DNA from: Acidimicrobiaceae bacterium
GTDB taxonomy: Bacteria > Actinomycetota > Acidimicrobiia > Acidimicrobiales > RAAP-2
Length of the DNA stretch: 64,000 nt
Direction: 5' to 3'
NCBI GenBank assembly: GCA_003152015.1
Contig: PLZF01000096.1
Span: 1 to 64,000 of the forward strand
Made by a program: the position numbers and the translations under genes. Numbering within the stretch: position 1 is the stretch's first letter; each line of letters opens with the position of its first letter. Shown here in pieces: positions 1 to 8,342 of this stretch. Below the pieces are notes generated by a model that saw only the letters and a list, made by a program, of their open reading frames with translations, was not told the origin of the DNA and made no database searches.

Positions 1-1
1 C

Positions 2-250
2 GGCCATCCGAGCTTCGTGATGTCCAACTCCTTCACCAACCAGACCATGGCCCAGGTGGAGCTGTTCACCCGCGCCGGCGAATACGACGAGAACAAGGTC
101 TATCTCCTGCCCAAGTACCTCGACGAGAAGGTGGCCCGCCTCCATCTCGACGCACTGGGTGTGAGGTTGACCACCCTTTCCGATGACCAGGCCAGCTACA
201 TCGGCGTGCCTGTGGGTGGCCCCTACAAGCCGGATACCTACCGCTACTAA
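2..250 (+). CDS. ahcY: Adenosylhomocysteinase, C-terminal fragment (5' end outside window)
   Basis: The open frame enters the window at its left edge and ends with TAA at 248-250. The 82 visible residues begin [14 protein letters not shown] and end [13 protein letters not shown], which is the conserved C-terminus of S-adenosyl-L-homocysteine hydrolase. The terminal Lys and Tyr belong to the segment that completes the NAD site of the neighbouring subunit in this tetrameric cytosolic enzyme. The enzyme splits S-adenosylhomocysteine to adenosine and homocysteine, removing the inhibitory product of methyltransferases. In many actinobacteria ahcY sits beside manB and a PGI/PMI-like gene; here those lie about 37 kb away on the other strand. 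The fragment is too short for the catalytic domain to be judged. Confidence 0.93.
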   Translation, partial: GHPSFVMSNSFTNQTMAQVELFTRAGEYDENKVYLLPKYLDEKVARLHLDALGVRLTTLSDDQASYIGVPVGGPYKPDTYRY

Positions 251-258
251 AGGGCTCT

Positions 259-273
259 CCGGCCTTTCGCCGG
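259..273. terminator. Short hairpin after ahcY, possible terminator
   Basis: A perfect 5-bp inverted repeat (ccggc, loop ctttc, gccgg) lies 9 nt after the ahcY stop codon. There is no T-tract, so if it terminates it would be the U-less type found in high-GC bacteria. The short stem makes this tentative. Confidence 0.3.
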
Positions 274-382
274 CTTCGGTGGCCTCATTAGGTGGTCCCC
301 CCGGAGGGGATTAACCCTGGTGGGAACCGCTTCGGGACCGGTTCCCAGCGGAATCTAAGGTTCCTCTCATCCCTCTCCCAGG

Positions 383-1699
383 GTGGAAGGGGATGATCGA
401 TGGGTGGCACCTTCTACGTTCGTTGACCAACAACGTCCCTCCTCCGGGGACGGGCTCGGGGTCGACGACTCGGAACTCGAGCTTGGCGACCAGGACGTCA
501 GACCCAGCGGCGCAGATCTCACCGGTCCGCAGTCCAAACAACATCCTCCCGAGGTACGCCTCCTCAGGCACACCCCTCCACTCGACGGTCTTCGGGGGGC
601 CGCCTGGTTGGGCGTCTTTCTCACCCACGCCGGTCTGCTGAGTTCCTTCAGCACCGGACAGACCGCCATGTTCGTCTTCTTCGGCCTCAGCGGGTTCCTC
701 ATCACTGCCCTCATCACCAACGAATTTGCGCTCCGGGGCCGGGTCTCGCTCCGGCGCTTCTTTGCCGGACGGGCTTACCGCTTGGTTCCGGCGCTGGCGG
801 TGTTCCTGGTCATCTGGTTGGCCGTGGTGGCGGCGTTCGGCAACCACCCGTGGATCCGGACCATCCCCGAACATCACTCCCCCGGCAGCGCAGAGCCATT
901 CAACGTGGCGCTCCAGGGCGTGGGCGGGGCCATCGTCTACCTCACCAACTGGTTCGGCATCTACCACGTCTTCACCGGATACATCCCGCTCGGCCATCTC
1001 TGGTCACTGGCGGTCGAAGAGCAGGTGTACCTGATCTGGGCCCCGTTGTGCCTGATACTGCTGATGTGGCGTAGACGGGTCGCCATCGGGGTCGCCCTGG
1101 CGCTGGCCGTCGGATCACTGATCGAAGTATTCGCACTCGAGTTCACCCACCACACGGGCGACCATCTGTACATGGGGACCGACACCCGGTCCGGGGCATT
1201 TCTCCTCGGTGGAGCCCTCTCCATCATCTGGGCCCATGGAGGCCTCCGGGCATGGCGTCGCCGACTACCCAATACCGCAATGGCGGCGTTGGCAATCGCC
1301 TTGTTGGCCGCGGCTCTGGTCTGGTTGCAGGCGGGAGCCACCCCGTGGGTCTATGCGCTGACCTGGATGGCCGCCACACTTGGCGGGCCCCTGTTGGTGG
1401 CCGCCTTGATGGAACGCGGCGACAGCCTGCTGGGTCGGATGCTTTCCGGAAGGGTGATTACCTACCTGGGCCGGCGATCGTATGCCCTGTACCTCTGGCA
1501 CTACGTGTGGCTCACCTGGTTACGGAGTCTCGGGTGGACGGGGGTACTCCTGGCGTTGGCGTTGAGCCTGGCCAGCGCAGAGCTCTCTTGGCGCCTGGTG
1601 GAGTCCCGCTTCCTGGCTCGCAAACGACGCATGGAGTCTCTCCGGACCCAGAGCACCGGCGTGAGCCCTCACGTCGTTGCTCTCGGCGCAACGGGCTAG
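383..1699 (+). CDS. Acyltransferase family 3 membrane protein (OafA/YrhL-like)
   Basis: Predicted polytopic membrane O-acyltransferase that would move acyl groups onto envelope or exported glycans. The family hallmark PPLDGLRGAAWLGVFLTHAG contains the conserved His near the end of the first membrane segment, and HLWSLAVEEQVYLIW matches the second family signature (usually H-WSL-VEEQFYL-W). About ten hydrophobic segments follow. The longest frame starts at GTG 383, but the first ~60 residues are hydrophilic and not family-like, so translation may start later; no clear ribosome-binding site decides this. There is no C-terminal SGNH domain. The substrate cannot be read from the sequence. Its neighbours are housekeeping genes, so it appears to be a lone transcription unit. 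Confidence 0.85.
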   Translation: MEGDDRWVAPSTFVDQQRPSSGDGLGVDDSELELGDQDVRPSGADLTGPQSKQHPPEVRLLRHTPPLDGLRGAAWLGVFLTHAGLLSSFSTGQTAMFVFFGLSGFLITALITNEFALRGRVSLRRFFAGRAYRLVPALAVFLVIWLAVVAAFGNHPWIRTIPEHHSPGSAEPFNVALQGVGGAIVYLTNWFGIYHVFTGYIPLGHLWSLAVEEQVYLIWAPLCLILLMWRRRVAIGVALALAVGSLIEVFALEFTHHTGDHLYMGTDTRSGAFLLGGALSIIWAHGGLRAWRRRLPNTAMAALAIALLAAALVWLQAGATPWVYALTWMAATLGGPLLVAALMERGDSLLGRMLSGRVITYLGRRSYALYLWHYVWLTWLRSLGWTGVLLALALSLASAELSWRLVESRFLARKRRMESLRTQSTGVSPHVVALGATG

Positions 1700-1732
1700 C
1701 CTCACAGGCCACGGACAGGGCACACTGGCCGA

Positions 1733-1993
1733 ATGCGGATCACCCTTTGGGTTCGACCCCGGTCAGGACGCTCCGCCGTCGGGGGCGATCACGGTGGGTC
1801 TCTGGTGGTTCGGGTGCAGGCCGCACCCGAAAGCGGCAAGGCGACCGAACAAGCACTCCGAGTGCTGGCTGACGCCCTCGGGGTGCGACGCAACCAGGTG
1901 TCGTTGGTGTCCGGTCACTCCAGCCGCACCAAAGTGGTGGAGGTCAACGCCGACGATGACCAACTGGCGGCGAGGGTTGCCACCCTGAGATAG
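1733..1993 (+). CDS. DUF167 (YggU) family small protein
   Basis: 86-residue protein with the DUF167/UPF0235 pattern: LVVRVQAAPESGKATEQALRVLADALGVRRNQVSLVSGHSSRTKVVEV. The V-V-A-P--GKAN-A---LA--L-V-----V-G--SR-K motif is well kept, with Thr where Asn is usual. Function in bacteria is not established; structures show a small alpha/beta fold. ATG 1733 is preceded by CACACT six bases upstream, a -10-like box in the leaderless arrangement seen at many genes here, and by no Shine-Dalgarno. Confidence 0.85.
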   Translation: MRITLWVRPRSGRSAVGGDHGGSLVVRVQAAPESGKATEQALRVLADALGVRRNQVSLVSGHSSRTKVVEVNADDDQLAARVATLR

Positions 1994-2056
1994 CGCCTCA
2001 GCCGTGATTCACGGCCCATCTGACACAACCCGGCCAGGGATGGGAACATCCCAAGC

Positions 2057-2500
2057 ATGACCATTCCCGCTCGCATCAGCCTCATCACCCTCGGCGTGTC
2101 TGATCTCGCCGCCTCCACCTTGTTCTATGAAGCCCTCGGATGGCGCCGGGCGGAAGCCTCCAACGATGCCGTCTCGTTCATCATCACCGCTGACTCGGTG
2201 CTGGGTCTCTTCCCTTTTGACGAACTCGCCGCCTACGCCAACCTGCCCACCGAGGGAAAACTTGCCTTTGGTGGGATCACGCTCTCCATCAATCTGGAGT
2301 CGGAGAACGCAGTGGACCTGGCCCTTGCCGATGCCGTGGCGGCCGGTGGCTCCCTGGTGAAACCGGCCGTGCATACCGACTGGGGCGGCTATGCGGGCTA
2401 CTTTGCCGATCCCGACGGTTATCCGTGGGAAGTGGCCCACAACCCGGGGTTCCCCATCGGTCCCGACGGATCCCTGGACCTTCCGCCCGCGGACAGCTGA
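2057..2500 (+). CDS. VOC-superfamily (glyoxalase/dioxygenase-like) protein
   Basis: 147-residue protein with the vicinal-oxygen-chelate fold pattern: ISLITLGVSDLAASTLFYEALGW at the N-terminus, a second beta-alpha-beta unit, and YAGYFADPDGYPWEVAHNPGF near the end, the usual 'F-DPDG--WE' metal-side motif. The terminal Glu of that motif is kept. Members include glyoxalases, dioxygenases and antibiotic-binding proteins, and the substrate is not deducible. It lies between a DUF167 gene and a convergent acyl-CoA dehydrogenase gene with 40 bp between their ends. Confidence 0.85.
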   Translation: MTIPARISLITLGVSDLAASTLFYEALGWRRAEASNDAVSFIITADSVLGLFPFDELAAYANLPTEGKLAFGGITLSINLESENAVDLALADAVAAGGSLVKPAVHTDWGGYAGYFADPDGYPWEVAHNPGFPIGPDGSLDLPPADS

Positions 2501-2540
2501 CCACCCCGACCCCGACCGATGGCGCCAGCCCAGCAACCCT

Positions 2541-3839
2541 TCAGGCGTTGGCGGTGGCCGCCTCCAACAGATGGGCGAACCGCTCCTTGGCCGCCAAGCG
2601 GCGGGTGGGTACGTGCTCGGTGGGGACCTCGACCGGCGTATACAGCTTCAGGGTGTGCCGGGCCACGGTGACCTTGTGGACCTCGTCGGGCCCGTCGTAG
2701 ATGCGGGCGGCCCGGGCGGCCCGGTACATGGACTCCAGCGGGAGATCGGTGGAGAAACCCAACGACCCGTGCACCTGGATCGACCTGTCGATCACGTTGT
2801 AGAGCACCCCGGCCCCGTAGTACTTGATCATGGCGATCTCCACCCGGGCCGCCGAGGCACCCTCCCGGTCCATCTTCCACGCCGCGTACAGGGTCATGAG
2901 TCGGGCTGCGGTCATCTCCGCCAATGAGTCGGCCACCCAGTTCTGGACAGTCTGTTTTTCCGCCAACGTCGTTTTATGGGTGGTGCGGGATACGGCTCGT
3001 TCACACAACATATCGAACGCCCGCTTGGACTGACCCAGCCACCGCATGCAGTGATGGATCCGACCGGGCCCGAGGCGATTTTGGGCAAGAAGGAACCCTT
3101 CACCCTCATTCCCGATCAGATTGTCGTAGGGGACCCGCACCTCGCGATAGATGATCTCGGCGTGACCGCCAAATTTTCCGTAGTGCTCCACCGGGTCTTC
3201 CATGGTGGGGACATCACGCACGATGTCGACTCCGGGAGCATCGGCCGGCACCACGATCATGGAGCAGCCGGCGTAAGGGTGGACATCGGGATTGGTCACC
3301 GCCATCACGATCAGAAAGTCAGCCACCGACCCATTGGAGGTGAACCACTTGTGCCCGTCGATCACCCACTCATCCCCGTCCTGGACGGCGGTAGTGGAGA
3401 TCATGGTGGGGTCGGCGCCCGCGCCCGGCTCGGTCATCGAGAAGGCGCTCCGCATGGTCCCGGCCAGAAGGGGCTCGAGCCATTGCTTGCGGTGGCCTTC
3501 CCGTCCTGAATTCTCGATCCCGACGGCCAGCAACTCGGCATTGCCGGAGTCAGGGGCGTTGTTGCCGAACACCCAGGGGCCGTAGACCGTCTGGCCGAGG
3601 ATCTCGTGCATCAGACCGAGCCGGAGCTGACCGAACCCCCCGCCACCCAGTTCGGGGGGCAGATGGGACGCCCATAGACCCTGTCGCTTCACCTCGTCCT
3701 GGAGCGGTTTGACCGCATCGGCCATGGCGTCGTGCGACAACGAGAGCGTCTCAAAAGGGAAGATCTCCTCTCTCACGAACTCGCGCATCCACGCCAGCTT
3801 CTCCTCGAACTCCGGCACGGTGGAAAAATCCCATGCCAC
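2541..3839 (-). CDS. Acyl-CoA dehydrogenase
   Basis: 432-residue flavoprotein of the acyl-CoA dehydrogenase family, expected to introduce a trans-2 double bond into an acyl-CoA and pass electrons to ETF. The family motifs MTEPGAGADPT and EWVIDGHKWFTSNG (FAD and substrate side) are present, and the C-terminal domain ends with ARAARIYDGPDEVHKVTVAR. GTG 3839 is chosen because AAGGAGA stands five bases before it and family similarity begins at AWDFSTVPEFEEKLAWMREFV; an upstream extension to 4037 exists but is low-complexity and overlaps bioB. The gene is divergent from bioB with 111 bp between starts. Substrate chain length is unknown; acyl-CoA genes also cluster at 21.8-24.8 kb. Confidence 0.92.
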   Translation of the reverse strand: MAWDFSTVPEFEEKLAWMREFVREEIFPFETLSLSHDAMADAVKPLQDEVKRQGLWASHLPPELGGGGFGQLRLGLMHEILGQTVYGPWVFGNNAPDSGNAELLAVGIENSGREGHRKQWLEPLLAGTMRSAFSMTEPGAGADPTMISTTAVQDGDEWVIDGHKWFTSNGSVADFLIVMAVTNPDVHPYAGCSMIVVPADAPGVDIVRDVPTMEDPVEHYGKFGGHAEIIYREVRVPYDNLIGNEGEGFLLAQNRLGPGRIHHCMRWLGQSKRAFDMLCERAVSRTTHKTTLAEKQTVQNWVADSLAEMTAARLMTLYAAWKMDREGASAARVEIAMIKYYGAGVLYNVIDRSIQVHGSLGFSTDLPLESMYRAARAARIYDGPDEVHKVTVARHTLKLYTPVEVPTEHVPTRRLAAKERFAHLLEAATANA

Positions 3840-3938
3840 AGCTGTCTCCTTGCCGTCTGGCCTGGCCAGTACGTTTCGATTCGTCGTGTGATTGTCGTGC
3901 CGCAGTCCGCCGTTTTTCGACAGTCCTACCGAGCCAAG

Positions 3939-3944
3939 TACCGT
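3939..3944 (+). promoter_or_regulatory. -10 box of bioB, leaderless arrangement
   Basis: TACCGT ends six bases before the bioB ATG, placing the expected transcription start at or next to the start codon. A possible -35 (TTCGAC) lies 17 bp upstream. No Shine-Dalgarno is present. Confidence 0.5.
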
Positions 3945-3950
3945 TGTCCC

Positions 3951-5057
3951 ATGCCCGGTGAAGCCACTGCCACCCCTATCCGTACCACCGTGACACTGTC
4001 CGCGCCCAACCGGGGCCCCGACAAGCCGTCGCCGCAACGCATCGAGATCGAGTCAATCGACGCCCGCGCCCGCCTGTCGGCGGTCGAAGTCGCCCTGCTC
4101 GACGAGAAGCGGCTCCTCACCACCGAGGAACTGGCCGGCCTGGCCGAACTACCCGACCAGTGGGTCACCTCGCTGGCCGCCCTCGCCCACCAGGTACGCC
4201 TCGCCTGGTGCGGTCCCGAGGTCGAAGTCGAGGGGATCCTGTCAGCCAAGACCGGTGGGTGCCCCGAGGACTGCCACTTCTGCTCCCAATCATCGAGGTT
4301 CGACACACCGGTGAAGGCCACCCCTTTCCTCGAGGCCGGTGAGGTCCTGGCCGCAGCTGAGGAGACCAAGGCCCTAGGGGCGTCCGAATTCTGCATTGTG
4401 CTCGCCATCCGGGGCCCCGATGAGCGCACCATGCAACGGATCCTCGAGCTAGTCCCGATGATCCACGAGCAGACCGGCCTCAACGTGGCGGTCAGTGCGG
4501 GCCTTCTGACCGAGGAGCAGGCTCGTCGCTTGGCCGAAGGCGGCGTCCACCGCTACAACCACAATCTCGAGACATCCCGGTCGTTCTTCCCCCACGTAGT
4601 CACCACCCACAGTTGGGAAGAGCGGGAGGACACCTGCCGTCTGGTGCGCGACCACGGGATGGAGCTGTGCTGCGGCGCCCTCATCGGGATGGGTGAGACC
4701 GACACCCAGCGGGTGGAGCTGATCGGCCAGCTTCAGGAACTCGACCCGACCGAGGTGCCGCTCAACTTCCTCAACCCGCGCCCGGGCACTCCTCTCGGGG
4801 ATGAGCAGCCGGTGGCGGCGTGGGAGGCGATCCGGTGGATTGCCATGTTCCGGCTGGGGCTTCCCGGGGTCATCCTGCGGTACGCCGGCGGCCGAGAAGT
4901 GACCTTGCGCGAGCTACAGGCCATGGGGATGACCTCGGGGATCAACGCACTTATCGTGGGCAACTACCTGACCACGCTCGGGCGGTCGGCCGACGAGGAC
5001 CTCCAGATGCTCTCCGATCTGCGCATGCCGGTCGGCGCCCTCACCGGCGTACTATGA
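3951..5057 (+). CDS. bioB: Biotin synthase (radical SAM)
   Basis: 368-residue radical SAM enzyme that inserts sulfur into dethiobiotin to give biotin. The [4Fe-4S]/SAM motif CPEDCHFC is intact and is followed by SQSSRFDTPVKA. Later conserved stretches include YNHNLETSRSFFP, CCGALIGMGET and VPLNFLNPRPGTPL, all typical of BioB. ATG 3951 is chosen because similarity begins soon after it and a TACCGT box lies just upstream; the frame stays open to 3732 but that part runs antisense to the acyl-CoA dehydrogenase. bsaP follows 26 bp after the stop, so the two are probably co-transcribed. bioA, bioF and bioD lie 13 kb away in a separate operon. Confidence 0.96.
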   Translation: MPGEATATPIRTTVTLSAPNRGPDKPSPQRIEIESIDARARLSAVEVALLDEKRLLTTEELAGLAELPDQWVTSLAALAHQVRLAWCGPEVEVEGILSAKTGGCPEDCHFCSQSSRFDTPVKATPFLEAGEVLAAAEETKALGASEFCIVLAIRGPDERTMQRILELVPMIHEQTGLNVAVSAGLLTEEQARRLAEGGVHRYNHNLETSRSFFPHVVTTHSWEEREDTCRLVRDHGMELCCGALIGMGETDTQRVELIGQLQELDPTEVPLNFLNPRPGTPLGDEQPVAAWEAIRWIAMFRLGLPGVILRYAGGREVTLRELQAMGMTSGINALIVGNYLTTLGRSADEDLQMLSDLRMPVGALTGVL

Positions 5058-5083
5058 ACGGGGCGTTGCGTTGAAGACGCTCG

Positions 5084-5332
5084 ATGGCTCCGGCCGACAG
5101 CCCGTTGATGGGTGACCCCGGCAGTGTGGATCAAGGCAACCTCGATCCAAGTAGCGCCTCGGATCGATTCTGTACCGGCTGTGGGTCTGCTTCCACCTCG
5201 TGCTCCGGATGCAACCGCCCGCTCGACCCACCCCGGTTCTGTCCCACGTGTGGACGCCGGCTCACCGTGGCGGTAACGCCGGGTGGCTACCGGGCCAGAT
5301 GTCGGGACCACGGCGAACCCATCGGCGTGTAG
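5084..5332 (+). CDS. bsaP: Biotin synthase auxiliary protein BsaP
   Basis: 82-residue Cys-rich protein directly downstream of bioB. Its last 35 residues, PPRFCPTCGRRLTVAVTPGGY followed by RARCRDHGE, match the conserved core of actinobacterial BsaP (Rv1590 in Mycobacterium tuberculosis), and further Cys pairs FCTGC and CSGC lie upstream. BsaP is needed by mycobacterial-type BioB for activity, probably through an iron-sulfur cluster. ATG 5084 gives the length expected for the family (about 80 residues); ATG 5108 is an alternative. Adjacency to bioB supports the call strongly. The metal bound by the six or seven Cys cannot be decided from sequence. Confidence 0.85.
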   Translation: MAPADSPLMGDPGSVDQGNLDPSSASDRFCTGCGSASTSCSGCNRPLDPPRFCPTCGRRLTVAVTPGGYRARCRDHGEPIGV

Positions 5333-5421
5333 GCAAGCTCAACAAGAGCCGCGGGCTCGGTTCGAACCAGTGAGATGCCGGCACAGGAGCGGCAATCAGC
5401 CTCGGATTGGGGCTGCTGGGC

Positions 5422-5427
5422 TACGTT
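5422..5427 (+). promoter_or_regulatory. -10 box of the GAP-family gene, leaderless arrangement
   Basis: TACGTT ends six bases before ATG 5434 with no Shine-Dalgarno between. This box helps choose ATG 5434 over the upstream TTG 5407. Confidence 0.45.
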
Positions 5428-5433
5428 GGTCGC

Positions 5434-6108
5434 ATGGCTGGGCTACTGGCCTCTGTGCTCCCACTGGCCATCGGGGCTGCCATCAGTCCCACGCTCCTGG
5501 CCCTGCAACTGGTGGTACTCACCGGTGCCACCAAACCGCTGGCCCGGGCCTGGGTCGTGGCGGTAGGTTCCGCTCTGGTGCTGGCCACGTACTCGGTGCT
5601 CGGGCTCACCGTCCTGCAACATCTTCATCCGGCGAAGCTTGGCCACCACTCGATGCGCGGCGCCATCATCATGATCGTCGCCGGCGGGTTGATGATGGTC
5701 CTCGCGGTGCGATCATTGCTTCGCCGGCCGACACCCGCCGAGCAGCAGAAATCGCGGACCGCCAGCCGTTTGGAAACCGCCCCGACCTTCTGGTTTTTGG
5801 GGGTCGGCGCCGTCGGCATGGTGGTCAACTTCTCCACCCTGGTCCTGTTCCTTCCCGCTCTACATGAGATCACCAGGTCCACGGTGGGCCTACTGGACCG
5901 GAGCGTGGTGTTTGGCTTCCTCTACATCATCACCCTGCTTCCGGTGCTCATCCCGGTGGGCCTGGTCACCATCCTCGGCGACCGCGCCGATCCGGTGTTG
6001 GACGCCACCCACACCTTCGTCACCAGGCACGCCCGTCACATCGGCGTCGTCATCGAGGTGGTGTTCGCCGTCTACCTGGTGTGGAAGGGGTTCGGCGAGC
6101 TGCCCTGA
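5434..6108 (+). CDS. GAP-family (SfLAP/LysE-like) membrane protein
   Basis: 224-residue membrane protein with six predicted hydrophobic segments. The N-terminal LLASVLPLAIGAAISPTLLALQLVVL matches the GAP family (Sap, sulfolipid-addressing-like, PF11139), which resembles LysE transporters. A hydrophilic loop RSLLRRPTPAEQQKSRTA splits the protein into two three-segment halves. In mycobacteria relatives help export envelope lipids; whether this one does so is unknown. No partner lipid-synthesis gene is adjacent. ATG 5434 is preferred because of its -10-like box and because the hydrophobic helix starts immediately after it. Confidence 0.8.
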   Translation: MAGLLASVLPLAIGAAISPTLLALQLVVLTGATKPLARAWVVAVGSALVLATYSVLGLTVLQHLHPAKLGHHSMRGAIIMIVAGGLMMVLAVRSLLRRPTPAEQQKSRTASRLETAPTFWFLGVGAVGMVVNFSTLVLFLPALHEITRSTVGLLDRSVVFGFLYIITLLPVLIPVGLVTILGDRADPVLDATHTFVTRHARHIGVVIEVVFAVYLVWKGFGELP

Positions 6109-6130
6109 GAGCGGGGCCGACGGCACCGTG

Positions 6131-6412
6131 CTATCCCGCGGGGACCTTCCAACCCCGGGCCTCAGCGATCTCCTTGCAGGTGGGACAGATCCCATAGCGC
6201 TTGGGATCGCGCCCCGGCACCCAGATTTTTCCGCACAGTGCCCGCACCGCGGTGCCGTTCACCATTCCCTCCACCACCGAGGGACCGGCCGAGACGAAAT
6301 CTCCCTCCTCGGGTTTGAACCCTTCCAGCACGATGTGGGACATACGCTCGTGATCGCCATCGAGTTGAGGATCGGATAACCGGGGGGAGAGCGTGGTTCC
6401 TGATTCGTGCAT
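6131..6412 (-). CDS. DUF3039 family protein
   Basis: About 93 residues. The C-terminal half, VNGTAVRALCGKIWVPGRDPK then ICPTCKEI, is the DUF3039 signature, conserved in actinobacteria, with CG and CPTC cysteines suggesting a small zinc-binding fold. Function is unknown. The frame is open to 6481; ATG 6412 is favoured because GATCCT, a -10-like hexamer, lies six bases upstream, though other starts are possible. It is convergent with the GAP-family gene, with 22 bp between the stops. Confidence 0.8.
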   Translation of the reverse strand: MHESGTTLSPRLSDPQLDGDHERMSHIVLEGFKPEEGDFVSAGPSVVEGMVNGTAVRALCGKIWVPGRDPKRYGICPTCKEIAEARGWKVPAG

Positions 6413-6594
6413 GCTCCCAGGATCGCGCATTTGGAGGGACCGGGTACGACGCCCCGGGGCTAGCGTCTCGGACCGGCGCACCGGAACATAACACGACTTC
6501 GAAGTCTGGGCGCTCGCAGCCCCAGGGTTCCGGTCGGAGAGCCGGGGGCATGGCCGTGGACAACGGGCGGCTGGGTGGTCGGACTCAGGTCACC

Positions 6595-7065
6595 ATGACC
6601 CGACGGATGGTAGGGGAGGCGCTGGTGAGTTGCGCCATCATCGTCCTGGCGTCGTGTTCATCAGGGGGATCGACCACCGCCACGACCCAACCGGCGTCGA
6701 GTTCGGCGACGACCTCGAGTGTCCCGAATTCCTCGTCGAGTTCGGGTCTGGCCACGACCACAACCCCGACCAGCGGATCCGGTTCAGAGGTACGCAACCT
6801 GCCGGCCACCGACGCACCGAAAAGCCAACTCACCGCGGCCTACGTATCGTTCCACGGGTTCACCCCTACCGACGTCGGCGGGACCGCTCCCAATAGCGTC
6901 TCCTACGCCTACGATCCTTCGACGCGCATCTACTGGGCCACATCCGGGTTCGTACCCTCATCCCAGGCCGGATATCAGGTTGACGTGAGCATGCAGGACG
7001 CCGGTGCCTTTGGGTGGTTCAGCCAGAAGTCGGGCGGCACCCTGGCAGGTGCGCGACGGGAGTGA
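6595..7065 (+). CDS. Putative lipoprotein, unknown function
   Basis: 156 residues from ATG 6595. Residues 1-22 form a signal peptide with positively charged start (MTRRM), a hydrophobic core and a lipobox LASC, so export and lipid anchoring at Cys are predicted. A Ser/Thr-rich linker of about 50 residues follows, then a folded part with YVSFHGFTPTDVGG and ARIYW-like aromatic residues. I recognise no family. The longer frame from 6550 adds only a hydrophilic stretch before the signal peptide. It stands alone, divergent from the DUF3039 gene. Confidence 0.65.
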   Translation: MTRRMVGEALVSCAIIVLASCSSGGSTTATTQPASSSATTSSVPNSSSSSGLATTTTPTSGSGSEVRNLPATDAPKSQLTAAYVSFHGFTPTDVGGTAPNSVSYAYDPSTRIYWATSGFVPSSQAGYQVDVSMQDAGAFGWFSQKSGGTLAGARRE

Positions 7066-7207
7066 GCCGCCATGGTGCAAGGCAGACCAGTTCTTCCCCA
7101 GCGGCGTCCTGGCCGTCTGGGGAATCTCTGCCGCTCAGATGAACTGCTGAATTCTTCAGCCCGCCCGGCTCGTCGCTCCACCTGGACGTCCGCTGACGGG
7201 AGCCCAT

Positions 7208-7669
7208 TCAGCCAGGTGCCCAGCTGTAACGGATGTCGGGCGCACCCTCCTCGTTGCCGGCTCCATCGGTCTCCTCGGCCATGACAAAGCCGTGCCGCTG
7301 ACAGAAGTGGCGGGCCCGGTGGTTGGAAGCGAAGGTCCAGAGTTCGAGGCCCTCGGGTGAGCGCTCCTTGGCCAGCGACAGCAGCCTCGTGCCGATCCCC
7401 AGTCCGGTCCGGTCCGGGTCCACGTAGAGCTGATCGACCCAGCCGTCGTCGAGAATGAGCATGCCGACCAGGGACCCGTCGGGGTCGACGGCCACCAGCA
7501 CATCCCGTTGAGGGATGCCAACGTCGGCAAACCACTGCCTCACCCCGTCGTCGGTGTGCACAGGAGCCGGGATGGTCGACACCGCGCGCCGACGCGCACG
7601 TAGCCACAAATCTGTTATCCGGTCGAGGTCCGATCCGGTGGCGGATCGCACGTTCAGTTGCTCGACCAT
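7208..7669 (-). CDS. GNAT-family N-acetyltransferase
   Basis: 153-residue GCN5-related acetyltransferase. The acetyl-CoA binding part is visible as VDQLYVDPDRTGLGIGTRLL (motif A, R-x-x-G-x-G) and LWTFASNHRARHFCQRHGFVMAEE (motif B and the usual N--A--FY---GF). The N-terminus NVRSATGSDLDRITDLWLRAR is typical. The acceptor is unknown. ATG 7669 is preferred to GTG 7675 because CAGACT lies six bases upstream, matching other leaderless starts in the window. It is divergent from maf. Confidence 0.88.
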   Translation of the reverse strand: MVEQLNVRSATGSDLDRITDLWLRARRRAVSTIPAPVHTDDGVRQWFADVGIPQRDVLVAVDPDGSLVGMLILDDGWVDQLYVDPDRTGLGIGTRLLSLAKERSPEGLELWTFASNHRARHFCQRHGFVMAEETDGAGNEEGAPDIRYSWAPG

Positions 7670-7733
7670 GCCCACAGTCTGACCTGGGTGCCTCCACCGA
7701 GTGGTCGCCGCTGTCTGGGGCGGTGGCTGCCCC

Positions 7734-7739
7734 TACGCT
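7734..7739 (+). promoter_or_regulatory. -10 box of maf, leaderless arrangement
   Basis: TACGCT ends six bases before ATG 7746, with no Shine-Dalgarno in between. This favours ATG 7746 over the nearby ATG 7742 (other frame) and the longer frame from 7701. Confidence 0.5.
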
Positions 7740-7745
7740 GTATGG

Positions 7746-8342
7746 ATGCCGGACCGCACCCTCATCCTCGCTTCGGGGTCACCGGCACGCCTGCGCCTAC
7801 TCAGAGAGGCCGGATTCGACCCCAAGGTGGTGGTGAGCGGCGTCAGCGAGGATGACGTGGTGGCCGACGACACACCGGGGGTCACCCGAGTCCTGGCCGA
7901 GCGCAAGGCGTCGGCCGTGGCTGATCCCGACGGAGACGCCATCGTCATCGGGTGCGATTCGATCCTCGAGTTCGACGGGCGTCAGTTCGGAAAGCCCACC
8001 ACGGGGGCCGAGGCGTTGGGATGGCTGCGGGCCATGTCGGGGCGCCAAGGGGCCCTCTATACCGGGCACTGTGTGATCGACGAGCGGACAGGCGCACGGG
8101 TAGCCGATGTGGCCAGGACCACCGTGCGATTCGGCACCATCACCGACGACGAACTGGAGGCCTACGTCACCACCGGAGAGGCGGCGGAGGTGGCCGGTGC
8201 TTTTACCCTCGACGGGAGGTCGGCCCCCTTCATCGACGGCATCGATGGCGATCCCAGCAACGTCATCGGGTTGTCCCTCCCCTTGTTCCGCTCGATGCTG
8301 ACCCGCCTCGACGTCCCCATGACCGCGCTTTGGGCAACGTGA
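7746..8342 (+). CDS. maf: Maf-family nucleoside triphosphate pyrophosphatase
   Basis: 198-residue house-cleaning pyrophosphatase that hydrolyses non-canonical or modified nucleotides to monophosphates. The N-terminal LILASGSPARLRLLREAGF is the Maf signature (LASGSPRR-ELL), and IVIGCDSILEFDGRQFGKP holds the catalytic Asp region. Also visible are RTTVRF and GAFTLDGRSAPFIDGIDGDPSNVIGLSLPLF. It forms an operon with dusB: its TGA overlaps the dusB GTG by four bases (GTGA). Confidence 0.94.
   Translation: MPDRTLILASGSPARLRLLREAGFDPKVVVSGVSEDDVVADDTPGVTRVLAERKASAVADPDGDAIVIGCDSILEFDGRQFGKPTTGAEALGWLRAMSGRQGALYTGHCVIDERTGARVADVARTTVRFGTITDDELEAYVTTGEAAEVAGAFTLDGRSAPFIDGIDGDPSNVIGLSLPLFRSMLTRLDVPMTALWAT

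Noticed and set aside
5340-5400. tRNA-like GGTTCGAACC sequence
   Set aside because: The flanking bases do not form a T-arm, acceptor stem or anticodon arm.
7952-8338. 5' extension of the dusB frame
   Set aside because: It runs in a different frame inside maf and is Arg/Gly-rich; dusB similarity begins at GTG 8339.
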